Source of the DNA: Gracilariopsis chorda
Taxonomy: Eukaryota > Rhodophyta > Florideophyceae > Gracilariales > Gracilariaceae
Length of the DNA stretch: 64,000 nucleotides
Direction: 5' to 3'
NCBI GenBank assembly: GCA_003194525.1
Contig: NBIV01000004.1
Span: forward strand, 124,001 to 188,000
Shown here: piece after piece, positions 18,352-28,629 of the stretch
Position numbering within the stretch: the stretch's first letter is position 1
Layout of the letters: each line of letters opens with the position of its first letter
Made by a program: the position numbers and the translations under genes
The notes under the pieces: model-generated
Database searches by the model: none
Told to the model about the DNA's origin: nothing
The model's input: the letters and a program-made list of their open reading frames with translations, nothing else

Positions 18352-18873
18352 TTACCGGATAGTTATCAAATTGTCAACCGCGTTCATTCGCATCCTTGAT
18401 TTAGTGGCAGCTTTCTTTGTGGGTGGCGGCAGACATTCAAACAGAGGCCGCAGCACCACTATATGCTTCTTACTAGCCCCAGCTAAAGTGTCATAGTCAC
18501 TACACGGCAAATCCAGTATGCTCGTTTCCCCACTTCGAATATCATCAACACATCTGGTGCGGATTTGTTGCGAGAGCAAAGCAGATTTTATGCTTCCACT
18601 ACAGGCAACAGAGTTCTGAATATAATGTACCTTCTTAGACTGCCATCGACGGATGTACCTGTGAAATAAAAACCAAAGAGGGGGCAAAAGCGAAACCAAG
18701 GTGGCCCTGTGTTGATCGTAGCCCATCAAACCGCCCTTCATGATGTACGAACCTTCCTGCTGAAACGAACAAAGGGTAGAGTGGAAAACTTCCACGACTA
18801 GTTTTCTGCCCGAAACCGGGACCAAATGAGAGCGGCGGGTGCTGGCCTCCCTAAGCAAAGAGGGCTTTCTCAC
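18352..18873 (-). CDS. Doubtful hypothetical ORF
   Basis: Unrecognised frame of 173 codons; the first ATG in it is at 18741 (MKGGLMGYDQHRATLVSLLP). The downstream text has mixed composition (RTRCVDDIRSGETSILDLPC) and one hydrophobic stretch (ATLVSLLPPLWFLF). A GTTTCAG acceptor-like site sits just upstream, at about 18757, so it might be the last exon of a spliced gene. No domain is recognised, and it may be chance. Confidence 0.25.
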   Translation of the reverse strand: MRKPSLLREASTRRSHLVPVSGRKLVVEVFHSTLCSFQQEGSYIMKGGLMGYDQHRATLVSLLPPLWFLFHRYIRRWQSKKVHYIQNSVACSGSIKSALLSQQIRTRCVDDIRSGETSILDLPCSDYDTLAGASKKHIVVLRPLFECLPPPTKKAATKSRMRMNAVDNLITIR

Positions 18874-19643
18874 ATGGAGAGCTCTGTCGCGTATTTGTAA
18901 TTAGGAACATGGGCCATAGCAAAGATGTGAATGAGAATTAACTCTTCGCACCCAGAACAAAGCTTCGTCCGCCCAAGAGCCAACCAGAACTTGAATGCAT
19001 CGGGCTTGAGTCGCGGAAATGAATGATCAAAATGTACTCCTTTTGAAGGATACCGTCAATAGCAAGGGTAGGAAGGCTATCTGTAGCGGTATTGGTAAAA
19101 TAACGGAAAAGGCACATGACTGGTGAACACGACATAAAGTTGTGTGTGTCCGTGTGAACTATTGAATAAAGAAGTTGTGATAACACTACACGTAAGGTGA
19201 ACAGCCCATATATGTTTATTGCGCTTTGCGTTTGATCTCGTAGAGATCAGGAGAGTATAAAGCCAGAGATATCTTAGATGGAATAAGAGCAAACTAGATC
19301 TCAGTTTGCAGATTCTTCTTCTTCTTCTATATTGTGGACAAGAGCTTTCTATTACTAAGCTGAAAAAGAGCTATCAGTAAAAGCTTTCTCTTTTCAGGAA
19401 GGCCAAGAACTTCCGTCGCTCGTGTCGAATTTCTTTTGAACCTTTCACATTCGTCCTTGGCCTCCGTTGGAGAACCGTCTGCGTTCTCATTTCGCTCCGC
19501 CTGGGTGAAGAGGGATCGGAGTCAGGCACACCACGTGAAGGCGAGGTGCACGTGCCCGTTTGCAGATTGTTGTGACACGAAGAACAGTATCAAGCTGTGA
19601 TTGTAGTCTTTAAAATATAGTGAACAAGGGTAAGAAGCTTCAG

Positions 19644-19705
19644 CCCTACCACTCTTTCCTGCAGTTGTGACGTCTGCATCTTGCCTGCAGGAAAGAGTGG
19701 TAGGG
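19644..19705. repeat. Perfect 20-bp inverted repeat (hairpin)
   Basis: The left arm CCCTACCACTCTTTCCTGCA (19644-19663) and right arm TGCAGGAAAGAGTGGTAGGG (19686-19705) are exact reverse complements around a 22-nt loop. A shorter inverted pair, TTGGCGCAAA near 19771 and TTTGCGCCAA near 19846, follows. It could be a foldback element or a precursor-like RNA hairpin. Confidence 0.9.
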
Positions 19706-20958
19706 CCGGAGCTTGAGCGGTCACAAACCTGAGAATCAAATTTTTTGGTTGTCCAAAACGTTTGATTGTCATTGGCGCAAAAAGTTGGCGAACCAAAAAG
19801 GTTCAAAAAATGAACGTGAAGCACGATTTTGGGTGCTGTTGCAGTTTGCGCCAAGAAAACGAAATAGTGCATTTTACTTATTTTTTTTAGAGAGAGAGAC
19901 GTGACAATGTCACTCAATCTCCAATCGATTCATGCTCCGGAGATGTGTCCTCTCTAAAGAAACCCCGTAGCATACAAGGTGTAGAAGGAGATCGGGGGGA
20001 CAGAGGGGAAAGACAAACACATCTACTCCACTTTTGGAAGAGAAGCTAGTTAAGCAAGAAGTGCCCAACACACAGTCTGTCTTCTTTTTCTTTCCTTGAC
20101 TCAGAAAAGCCTTTACGACAATTTGCGATGGCGATTTCAACAGAGTTGTTATCATGATCATCATCATAAGGTTGTCTGCGTCGTTTTTACAACAAGATGA
20201 TTGGTGTTCGATATCTCATTGGATGTCGTCTCCGCCTATCTAGTGCATCCCAACGAGAAACTCTTTGGGGTCCAAAAGCCGCAACAGAAGATATGGTTCA
20301 CGTTTAACATGGCTGGGTTGTGAGAAGTCACGGTTGCTCGAAATCTTTGGTCTCACTTTTAACTGTATGATTTCGGTTTCCAGCATATATAAAATATTCT
20401 TCGCTTCAGTGGTGTATCATACAAGTTGTATGGTACAACCCCTAAAGGATTCTTGCCGTTCCCCTCGTCTGGTGACGTGCAAGGACTTTCTGAGAATGGG
20501 TAGAAGCCAGTCTGCTTCCTCGATATGTAACCGTCTTCCTTCTGCCGATGAAGAAAGCGAAATACAGTGGGGATTGGGTCTCTCCCGGAGACCAACACCT
20601 TTTCGGACTCAAACACATTCTAAGGATGAAAAGAAAACGCATCGTTGCACTGTTGTAAGAAAAGTCATTTACAATACATCTCAAGGCTTCCAAACATGCG
20701 AATCATATGCAGAATCAAAGCCGTTCCTGAGGTTATAGTCAGGAGTAATGTTATGGATATCCTTAGTGTTAAATGGATTGATTGCAGGAAAAGAAATCTT
20801 CGCCACGCTCAAATTCGTCACTTGCAAGTTGCCAATGCTTCGTACTTTTGGTACGTTTCTCATGGTCTTGATCGATACTGAAGATGTTTCTATTGCACAG
20901 TAAAACAGTCACGGATTGTCAGGAGTACCAAAGGTATCGCAAGGGCCACTGTTCATAA

Positions 20959-23820
20959 TCACCGTTGTCTTTGTCTTTTCTGCTGCCACCCTGCATATCC
21001 CTGGTCAGGAACGTGAGAGCTACCTGTAACCGCACCATTCATTAGCATCGCTCCTTGGCTGTTTGTACTTGTACTGCTTTGTGTATCACTTGGCCTTTGC
21101 TGCCGTTTAGAACTCATCCGCCGACTTGGTGGCGACTGGTACCCTCTCGGCACTGCGGAGGGTCCAGCATTGCCCACGGAGTTGGGCATACCACACATAG
21201 GGCGGTGCGGTGATATTCTTTGTTCATAGGCAGGCGCTTGTTGACTATAAGTTGGATACGGGCGATGATCTGAACAATCGTCGGTGCTCTTCCATGGCGC
21301 TTGAGCATTGGTAACGTTCCTAGATCTGACAGCTCCATCTCTCATTCCGACGAGAGCTTCTAAGACCTTTTCTTTCTCCTCATCTATTCCGTCATATTTA
21401 ATTAAGGGATTAGTTCTGGTTTTTGCGTCAACTGACTTGTCCCTATTCGAAGCAACTGTGCTTCCTTTCGGTTGCGAAGCGACACCCGGCGCCAGCGCTG
21501 GCGCGCTGCTATGTGGAATCGACCGATTAGCTTCTCGCGTTGCAGAACCGGGCGCCTGTGGGGCACCGTTGAACGTTTCGGCATAATTATGGTGTGGACC
21601 GTGAGGTTTTCTGTATATGTCAGATGATTTGACAACAGATGGATGCGCCACCCCTAACGGCGGTGGATTCTGTCGATAAATCTGAGAAGATGGTGGCATC
21701 ATATAGTAAGGAGACGCGTACTGTCCTCCAATACCGGGCTGAAATGGCCGCGGTGGTGGATACGCCATTGGAATATCTCTTCTCTGATGCATCAAATGCG
21801 GAGCCGGCACGTGACCTGCGGGGTGAGGAACAGACGGTACTCCGGGGTGCCAAGCCGGATGTCTGTCTGGGACTTGATGATGATGTAACCCAGGTTGAGG
21901 GGGTGCTGCATAGTAAGCCCCAACTGGGTAAGGCGATCCGGAATGGTGAGCATAAGGCGGGTTCGAGATGACTCCGTTTGCGGGTGGAATGTAATATCCA
22001 GGGTGTCTGTGGTGAATATGATGATGAGGATCTATTTCAACCGAAGGTTGAAGAACTTGTCGGGATTGCAACGCATCGTGACCGTGCTGGTGTGGTGCTG
22101 GGTACGCATGGTCACTTCGGTACCCATAGTAATCGAACACAGGTGGATGAGCGCTCTGTGCCATAGGACGAGTATCCACTGCGTTGTAGTCTGGTGCAAC
22201 AGAGGCAGGAATCGTCGCAGCGTTGGAAGCGGGTAGCGCCAGAGGTGCTGATGCGGGCGTCTTCTCGTTTGGTTTCAGCTTGCCGTTTGAGACATGTTGT
22301 ACAGGGTTTGGTGCTTGATTTGCTTCTCTTTGTTGTGTTTCGGGATCAATTTTGCTCGCAGGTCTAGCAACCTCAGCTGGTTTCGAGTACGGAACAGGCG
22401 GTTGCTGTTGCTTCTGTTGTTTGTCAACGCGATACCGGTCGTTCAGAAGTGCGTTCTCGTAGGCATTCTCAGGAATGTCCTGATACGGCGGGTCTACGAA
22501 GCATTGATGGGTGGTATTAACAAACAGAGGGATAGCACGCGGAACGGCATCCATCGGAACATATCTTGGAATGGATTGACGTTCAGGCGATGTTCGTGCG
22601 GGTCCAGACGGCGAGGTTGCGCGGTTCGAGGAGTTGTCATCTTCCTGTTGCCGTGAAGGGTTCGTATCTGGCAGCTGCTCTGGACTGGGGGCATTCAAGT
22701 TTGGACCGGCGCCATGACCAATTTCAACAAACATGAAGTTTGGACGTTCGCATATAGTCTTGACGCGAGAGGCCGGTTCGCTCAACGCAGAATGATCCTT
22801 ACTGATGAGTTCACCGACGCTCAGGTGACCGACAGCGGCAAAAGTGAACACAATGACCGGTGTTTCATGTGAAATCTTAAGCGTATGCAAGTTAGACAGC
22901 GGATCCCAAAGTGTGAGCAAGCACAACGATCCATTGGAAAACGACGCGACAATCCCCTCAGTCGGCGTGACCATACCATTGGAAAAGCTCATGGGCAAGC
23001 CCCGAGACGAATGGGAAGGCGCTATGACTCCGGCCTTCTCCCAGCCCACGGATGCAAGCGTAAAGCCGCCCATGTCCTTTCTGGGAGGGGGCATTTTGCC
23101 GGTGAGCACTTCGAAGCCATTGCAGATGAGGCGGAGCGCGCGATGGTCCTGATTGACGGCATCTGGAGACGGGGACGCCCGGTCATCGTTGGAAAGTGGA
23201 CGAGATTCTGTTGGGAGAGGTTTGTGTTGTTGCTCTTGGTTGTGCTGCTGCAGTTCTTTCTCAGCCCGTCTAAGCAGTTGTGAGGTGGGCGGAAGTTCAG
23301 GACTGTTTGATTTTCGTTCATCCGTGCTGTTGCCGTCGTCTGACGGGGAGGGCGTGCGCGAATTTCCATTCATGGAGGGTGTAGTAGCAGCATTACTCTT
23401 ACAGCCGTTGGAGCCATTTGAGCCGTTGGAACCGTATCCGTCATCCGAGGAAGGTGTAGCCCATTCGGGGGTAGAATCAGAACGCGGCAACTGTACAACG
23501 GCTAACAAGCCTGGGCAACTAACGGCGAGTACTCTGGCAATGAGCGGGAGTACGAGTCCGTAGAGAAAGTGATTGCGTTGATGATTCTCAACGAAGACGT
23601 AGTTGGGCTTTGACGGTGGCTGATCAAGCGCAGCGAAGACGTTGGTGAGAAGATGCTTGCTAATTGGTGAAGGCGGATCTGGGGAGGGGGAACGTTGGGT
23701 GTCGGATGGCTGATCTGGACGCGGATGGCTTGGAGTTGCGATATGGTCGAGGACGGCAGCGTTTGTGAGGGCGTGCTGTCGGGAGGAGCGAAGAGCGTCC
23801 AAGACGTTTGTGACGGACAT
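20959..23820 (-). CDS. Large low-complexity Pro/Gln/His-rich hypothetical protein
   Basis: The 953-residue protein starts at ATG 23820 (MSVTNVLDALRSSRQHAL). I do not recognise a family. Two short ordered-looking segments lie in the N-terminal half: NYVFVENHQRNHFLYGLVLP and, around residues 230-360, LRLICNGFEVLTGKMPPPRK through GIVASFSNGSLCLLTLWDP. The rest is disordered: SNGSNGSNG repeats, Gln-rich RAEKELQQHNQEQQHK, His-rich DPHHHIHHRHPGYYIPPAN, and Pro/Tyr-rich stretches near residues 600-700. A short helical patch, DEEKEKVLEALVGM, lies near residue 830. Such composition is typical of transcriptional or RNA-granule scaffolds, which is inference only. The gene is intronless over 2.86 kb. Confidence 0.75.
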   Translation of the reverse strand: MSVTNVLDALRSSRQHALTNAAVLDHIATPSHPRPDQPSDTQRSPSPDPPSPISKHLLTNVFAALDQPPSKPNYVFVENHQRNHFLYGLVLPLIARVLAVSCPGLLAVVQLPRSDSTPEWATPSSDDGYGSNGSNGSNGCKSNAATTPSMNGNSRTPSPSDDGNSTDERKSNSPELPPTSQLLRRAEKELQQHNQEQQHKPLPTESRPLSNDDRASPSPDAVNQDHRALRLICNGFEVLTGKMPPPRKDMGGFTLASVGWEKAGVIAPSHSSRGLPMSFSNGMVTPTEGIVASFSNGSLCLLTLWDPLSNLHTLKISHETPVIVFTFAAVGHLSVGELISKDHSALSEPASRVKTICERPNFMFVEIGHGAGPNLNAPSPEQLPDTNPSRQQEDDNSSNRATSPSGPARTSPERQSIPRYVPMDAVPRAIPLFVNTTHQCFVDPPYQDIPENAYENALLNDRYRVDKQQKQQQPPVPYSKPAEVARPASKIDPETQQREANQAPNPVQHVSNGKLKPNEKTPASAPLALPASNAATIPASVAPDYNAVDTRPMAQSAHPPVFDYYGYRSDHAYPAPHQHGHDALQSRQVLQPSVEIDPHHHIHHRHPGYYIPPANGVISNPPYAHHSGSPYPVGAYYAAPPQPGLHHHQVPDRHPAWHPGVPSVPHPAGHVPAPHLMHQRRDIPMAYPPPRPFQPGIGGQYASPYYMMPPSSQIYRQNPPPLGVAHPSVVKSSDIYRKPHGPHHNYAETFNGAPQAPGSATREANRSIPHSSAPALAPGVASQPKGSTVASNRDKSVDAKTRTNPLIKYDGIDEEKEKVLEALVGMRDGAVRSRNVTNAQAPWKSTDDCSDHRPYPTYSQQAPAYEQRISPHRPMCGMPNSVGNAGPSAVPRGYQSPPSRRMSSKRQQRPSDTQSSTSTNSQGAMLMNGAVTGSSHVPDQGYAGWQQKRQRQR

Positions 23821-26226
23821 CGGGGCGATATGCGACGAATGGGGATGAGCGATTTTCGATGCGAGTGTATAGCCATGGGCGTCTCAGCAGAGGTTGTGGA
23901 GCATGGCAAGTGACGGAGACTGTGGTCGGCGTCGGGGAAGAGGGTGCACGCCTGGCTGGTAGCGGCGGTTGGGGTTGGACTTGGTGGGCAGGCGGCGAGG
24001 TGGATAAAGCGGCAGTGGGGGGAAGCTTGGTCGGAAGGGAGATGCAACGCGCGGGAAGCGGTGTGACGAAGAAGAATGGGGCGGTGGTAGACGGGTTGTA
24101 GATGATTTTTGTTGGGGAGGGTGGGGAAGAAGAGAGGGGGGGGGGGGGGGGGGGGGGGAATCGACACTCGAAGCGGCGCGCAAGCAGCGACGGTACATGT
24201 ACGAAGCAGTACAAAAACGCGCACATAGCTTGGCGTGCGCGCGGCGCGCACGCGGCGTTTGGAGGAAAAATCGGGTGCCGCTTTGCGGGGGTGTCGACAG
24301 GGGGGGGGGGGGGGAATGGCGTTGGGGTCCTGTGCGCGGGGCGGCGGGACATGTCGTTTGGCGGAGATTCGAGAGGGTGCGCGCAGCGAGGAGCCATTGT
24401 GTGGCGCAGCGGAGCGGAGGCGTTTGGGCGCGTTTGGAGGCGGTTTACGGGCGCGTACGCGGACCGCGGGGGCCGGTTCGCGGGCCACAGCGCGTGCGAG
24501 ATGTCGCTTCGTCGAATGGCGCAGCGCTTGACTGGCCAATGGGAGCGGCGCTTTGCGAGGGTGTCGGTTCGAACCGCCGAACGACGCGCTCAAGCGGCGA
24601 ATGGGCGAATGCTGCGCACATGACGGCTTGCCGCCTTCTCCGCCACAAGTTGTGCTCGTGCTGCGCCGCAGATAGCGCACCTGAAGCGATTTTTGTGCCA
24701 TATCAACACGCTGGTTGGCCCGTTGCACACAATGTGCGTCAAATTTCCAGCGAGTCTGTGCTGCTGATGCAATTCTACAACAATAGCGCCCGAGCGTATC
24801 TTGTATCTCAGAACGCTGGCCTCTCCCGTCGGGTGCATATCTTTCACATCCGCCGCCAGTGCGTGTTTATCTGCGTTCCACTGCGTTTGGTTAGTGGCTC
24901 TTGTTGATCTTCGTCTACGCAAGCTGCTTTCCTTCCAACACGTTCTGGCCCGCACCAACGCTCCATTACGCCATACGCCCGCCCCGTTTGCACTGCTTGC
25001 TGTCAAGCGCCCTGCTCGCTGAAGCCGCCAAATAGCAGGGTGTCCTTTCATTGTTCCACAGCATGTTGAAGCAGCAGGCTACTGGCTCAGGTAGAAGCTT
25101 GAATGTGCGATAAAGGGTAAAGAGCTGAGGGGTTTAGTTAGCAGTGCTAGCTAGCGGTTATCCCTTCCAACCCTTTTGTGCGCTATGCACACAGTTTGTA
25201 AACTAACTGCTCTTGTTTTGAGAAAACACACCCAAAGCCGTACGCGATACATGTTAGGCGACACAACGCATTCACAGCTACGCTATTTTCATAGTAGGAT
25301 TTCGACGCACGCGGAAAAGGATTGTTTTGCAGGTTTAAGCGCACAACCAGGCAGCCAGGTCGTCGCCGGCGGTCGCGTCGCAGCCGACCGACTGCGCTGC
25401 GAAGTGGCGGCGCCTGCCCGTCTTTTCGAACGGCGCCGACGCGCTCTCCTCTCCGTTCTTTCTTTCCCAGTCCTCCTCCCCCCCCCCCCCCCCCAGGCTA
25501 TCGCTTGCTCTGTGCACCGGAAATACTGGCGCTATGCAGCGCGGTAAGGCGAGTTGGAGAAGCTCTATCTCGCCGTTTCGGTGCCAGCAAGGCAACAAAA
25601 TCTCTTCTACCAAAGCTCAAACTGACAAAAACATGTGAAATTACTTCGAAGAAGCGTTCAGCTATTGAGCATCGCCCGCCAACAAAGAGATCACATCAAA
25701 CGAATTCGAGCGTTGAAGTTCTTTAGAACTTTCATGTTCGGGAAACATTAGAAACCTTCAAATGCAAGATCCGTTTCAGGTAATGAAATACGTACACCAC
25801 AAAGTGTACAAAGCAATACCCACAACAGGATCTATCAGAAACAAGGAACCCCGTCAATGACACAGGAAGTATACGTCGGATCTAAAGGGACAAGCGCTGT
25901 CTTCCAACTTGCTGGCCCGAGATTCTCTAACTCGCCCAGGTGATCGGCAGACCGATCACCTTCGATGTATTTGGAAGAATGTTGGAGTGTCGCAATCTTT
26001 CATACGTTTGTCGCTTTGTAAGTTCGATGTGAAAGCAGAAGAATTCAGAGTTGTACCAGCATAAAAACGCCTAGATGATAGTGCTGAAGAATCGCGGGAT
26101 GAGCAGCAATTCCGTTCATCATAGTCCGACAACTACGGCAGTGGGATGAAGAAGTGCTTCAATATTTAATCGAACGGATTTGCATCAACTATTGCATCAC
26201 TCTCAAGCTAAGTGGATTATGTGCAT
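23821..26226. promoter_or_regulatory. 2.4-kb divergent-type region with poly(G) and poly(C) runs
   Basis: Several overlapping open frames on both strands here reflect GC-rich, low-complexity DNA, not genes. G-runs lie at about 24137-24158 and 24301-24314, and a C-run at about 25480-25494. The part nearest 23820 is the promoter of the large minus-strand gene. The right part is the 3' flank of the SKA3-like gene. No gene is supported. Confidence 0.45.
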
Positions 26227-27456
26227 TTACAGTTCTGGGTGAGAACAGAGGGAAAGACTATACACAGCATCATTGCCGTGAACCTTATGAATACGCAAAG
26301 CTTTCATTTTGGACAAAACTGCAACTAACGTTTCCGATCTTTGCACAGGGACATGCTTTCCAAGAATATCGAGGAGCTCGGCCTTGGAAAATTCGCGACT
26401 TTCGCTCGCCCCGAGCGCATAACATACTTCTTGAACTGTTTCCAAACTGAACGTAGATTTCCAAAAGTCGTCTAGTTCTTCGTATAGCTCGATAATTGCA
26501 TCTCTAGATCGGCTCTTCACTACTGGGGTTTCTCCAAAATTCAATGTTCTATGTAGCCTGTTTGAAGGATTCTTTCGCGTCGATTCAAAGTACCCGTGTG
26601 CTAAACCTGTGTAATCCAAAGTCCGTTCTTGGCTCCCTGCTTTCACTCGAGGCGTTGTTGTTTGGAGTACCTCCTTGAGTGCAACGTTCCTTCTCGTGGC
26701 AAAGCGCTGGGCAAGTTGATCGGGTGTCTCTATACCAAGTGCGGACATTGAGTTCAGCACCATAGTTTCGTAGTTCTCGTCTTCGTCAATCTTGACACCA
26801 GCGTTTCTTGCCACTGACATGCTGTAGTTCTCAGGTATATCCGTAGAAGAAAAGTTTTCTTTGTTCTGAGCACCTGTACCTTTTGTGGTCAGCGCTCGAA
26901 TATCTTCATCTCGCAAACCAAAATCCTCAAGGCGTGGCGTGGCGGGAATCGCACCATCAGCATGGGAGACTGCTTGTTTTGTCACGGGAGTACGTGAATG
27001 TGACAAGCTCGAGATAGCGCAACCGTGTTTCATCATGCTGGAAAAGCCGTCAATATGAGACACTTGTGTAGATGGGATATGAATCGATTCGCAAACGTCG
27101 GCGCCAGGCTTGCCAGGAAGTCTCAATGGTTCGATTCCGTATTTTTCTTGAGCATGCTCTTCGAAACGATGGAAGATATCTTCAACTGAATTTATTTGCT
27201 TATACGCGGCATTCATAAGTTCCTGGGCTCTTGGGGTGTTCCGCATAATGGCACATAACGGAGCTACATCCCGTCGGAGTTTTTCCACCTCATGGGCGGT
27301 GTTTTTCACGAATTCTCGAGCATCATTCGGTGTACCGGTAGGGTTCTGATCAAGTGAATTACGCAAGCGTCCCAAATCCGCAGTGCAAGAGTTAAGTGTT
27401 TTGCGCAAACTCTCCACAATCTGCCTTGCGGCTACTTTGTTCTCTTGCTGAAACAT
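26227..27456 (-). CDS. SKA3-like kinetochore protein
   Basis: SKA3 is a subunit of the SKA complex, which couples kinetochores to spindle microtubules. The first ATG is at 27456 (MFQQENKVAARQIVESL), giving 409 residues. The N-terminal 110 residues are helical coiled coil (LRKTLNSCTADLGRLRNSLD, then HEVEKLRRDVAPL), resembling the SKA3 N-terminal dimerisation helices. Residues 173-181 read TPRLEDFGL, the short Thr-Pro-x-Leu-x-x-Phe-Gly motif that SKA3 proteins carry. The middle is disordered with Thr-Pro sites. The last ~80 residues (YEELDDFWKSTFSLETVQEV, then ELLDILGKHVPVQRSETLVA) look like a winged-helix fold. The combination supports SKA3; the C-terminal winged helix is not part of the vertebrate SKA3 I know. 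Confidence 0.6.
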   Translation of the reverse strand: MFQQENKVAARQIVESLRKTLNSCTADLGRLRNSLDQNPTGTPNDAREFVKNTAHEVEKLRRDVAPLCAIMRNTPRAQELMNAAYKQINSVEDIFHRFEEHAQEKYGIEPLRLPGKPGADVCESIHIPSTQVSHIDGFSSMMKHGCAISSLSHSRTPVTKQAVSHADGAIPATPRLEDFGLRDEDIRALTTKGTGAQNKENFSSTDIPENYSMSVARNAGVKIDEDENYETMVLNSMSALGIETPDQLAQRFATRRNVALKEVLQTTTPRVKAGSQERTLDYTGLAHGYFESTRKNPSNRLHRTLNFGETPVVKSRSRDAIIELYEELDDFWKSTFSLETVQEVCYALGASESREFSKAELLDILGKHVPVQRSETLVAVLSKMKALRIHKVHGNDAVYSLSLCSHPEL

Positions 27457-28629
27457 GCCTTGCAATGTGCTAATGCATTGACCCCGGTCTTGTGAATTGT
27501 GATGTAAGGAATGTGGTATGGTTCATTCGTCCAGATTGGGGCACCTTGTCTTCATTCGAGGAGATGGGTGGCTGCTTCTGGGGAGTGGGGCGGAAAGATG
27601 CGTCCACCCTTCTGGCAGGTCAACTTCGCAGACAGTAGGTACCTTGGTACAAAACCAAACCAGTTTGAATTCAAGCATGGCACGAATTGGCGGTATCCTA
27701 AGTTCAAATTCAAATTGAATCTTCCTACTTACGAGTTGTAACTTACAACTCGCGCTATACACGTAGCCCCGTGATCCCGAATGTCACATTTGGAAGGTGA
27801 AAAGTTTCCTTTATATCCTTCGTTCTACTAGTACCGTTGTACCTTTCGTACTTTTACGGCATTCGGGGACCCGTTTCCATGAAGATGCGCCGGTAGACCT
27901 GTTGAGGTCTCTTTTAGCCTTTGTAGTATTGAAGGTATAGCATGCACAGAACACACGGGTACTATCTTATGCACCTTGCTAGTAGCACTAGCTCGGCTAC
28001 TAGAGATCAAGACGATGCTCAGCGGAGGCAACTCGTCGTAATATTAATTGGATATAGGAGCGCAGCAATATCGCACTTGTCAATTAGAGAAGTCGCGTTG
28101 TAGGAGGCGAACGCGGAAGCACGGAAGTAAGGAAACTTCCATCCGCGAGCTAGTATCCTATGCAAGCTTTCCTTTTTGGCACAGCTCCTAGAGCTGGACA
28201 TGCTCGTCCTGCCATGACTGTAGTCATGAATACACACGCTCTAGGACGTCAGCGTGGGAACTCGACTCATCGTACGTGATAGTACGGGATGCCCGGACCC
28301 GAAAGGCGAAGGGTGGCACAGCGAGAACGCTCAAAAGGTAAAGGGTTGCCTCAACTTGCGCGATTACTCCAGAGCAAAGGGCTCCCGCAAATCTTGTGAA
28401 TACAATCAATGCATCATGCCTATAGACTTGTTCTGTACGAGGCTATCGAAAACAAAAGGGTGGGAGAAGCAGTGAGCCCTTGAAAGATATGCTCTGCGAT
28501 AGACACGCTTCTGATGTTTTAGAAACGGCTTCCAGATGGAGTCAATGTACAAATGTTGTTTCTCACCTGACGTCTATGCAAATCCTATTACCGTAAAGTA
28601 AGGTCATAAAGCGTCGCATAGATAATCCG
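27457..28629. other. Intergenic
   Basis: No gene is seen. It contains a GGTACCTTGGTAC motif at 27638-27650 and a perfect short hairpin (10-bp arms, 1-nt loop) at 27732-27752. A GTACC-rich cluster lies at about 27831-27852. It should hold the SKA3-like promoter on the left and the RecQ 3' UTR on the right. Confidence 0.4.

Larger units (their letters stand above)
18230..20958. other. 2.7-kb gene-poor interval
   Basis: It contains one doubtful minus-strand frame (18352-18873) and a strong hairpin at 19644-19705. At 18318-18355 are GGTACC and GGGTTACAG motif copies. No recognised gene, rRNA or tRNA is visible. The right end is the 3' flank of the large low-complexity gene. Confidence 0.4.

Noticed and set aside
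23502-24728. Long minus-strand ORF (408 codons) upstream of and overlapping the large low-complexity gene
   Set aside because: It overlaps the 5' end of a better gene in another frame, contains long homopolymer-coded stretches, and has competing long frames on both strands. GC-rich non-coding DNA explains it.
24197-24907. Plus-strand ORF of 236 codons
   Set aside because: Arg/Gly/Ala-rich translation of poly(G)-bearing DNA, no domain, and overlaps other equally long frames.
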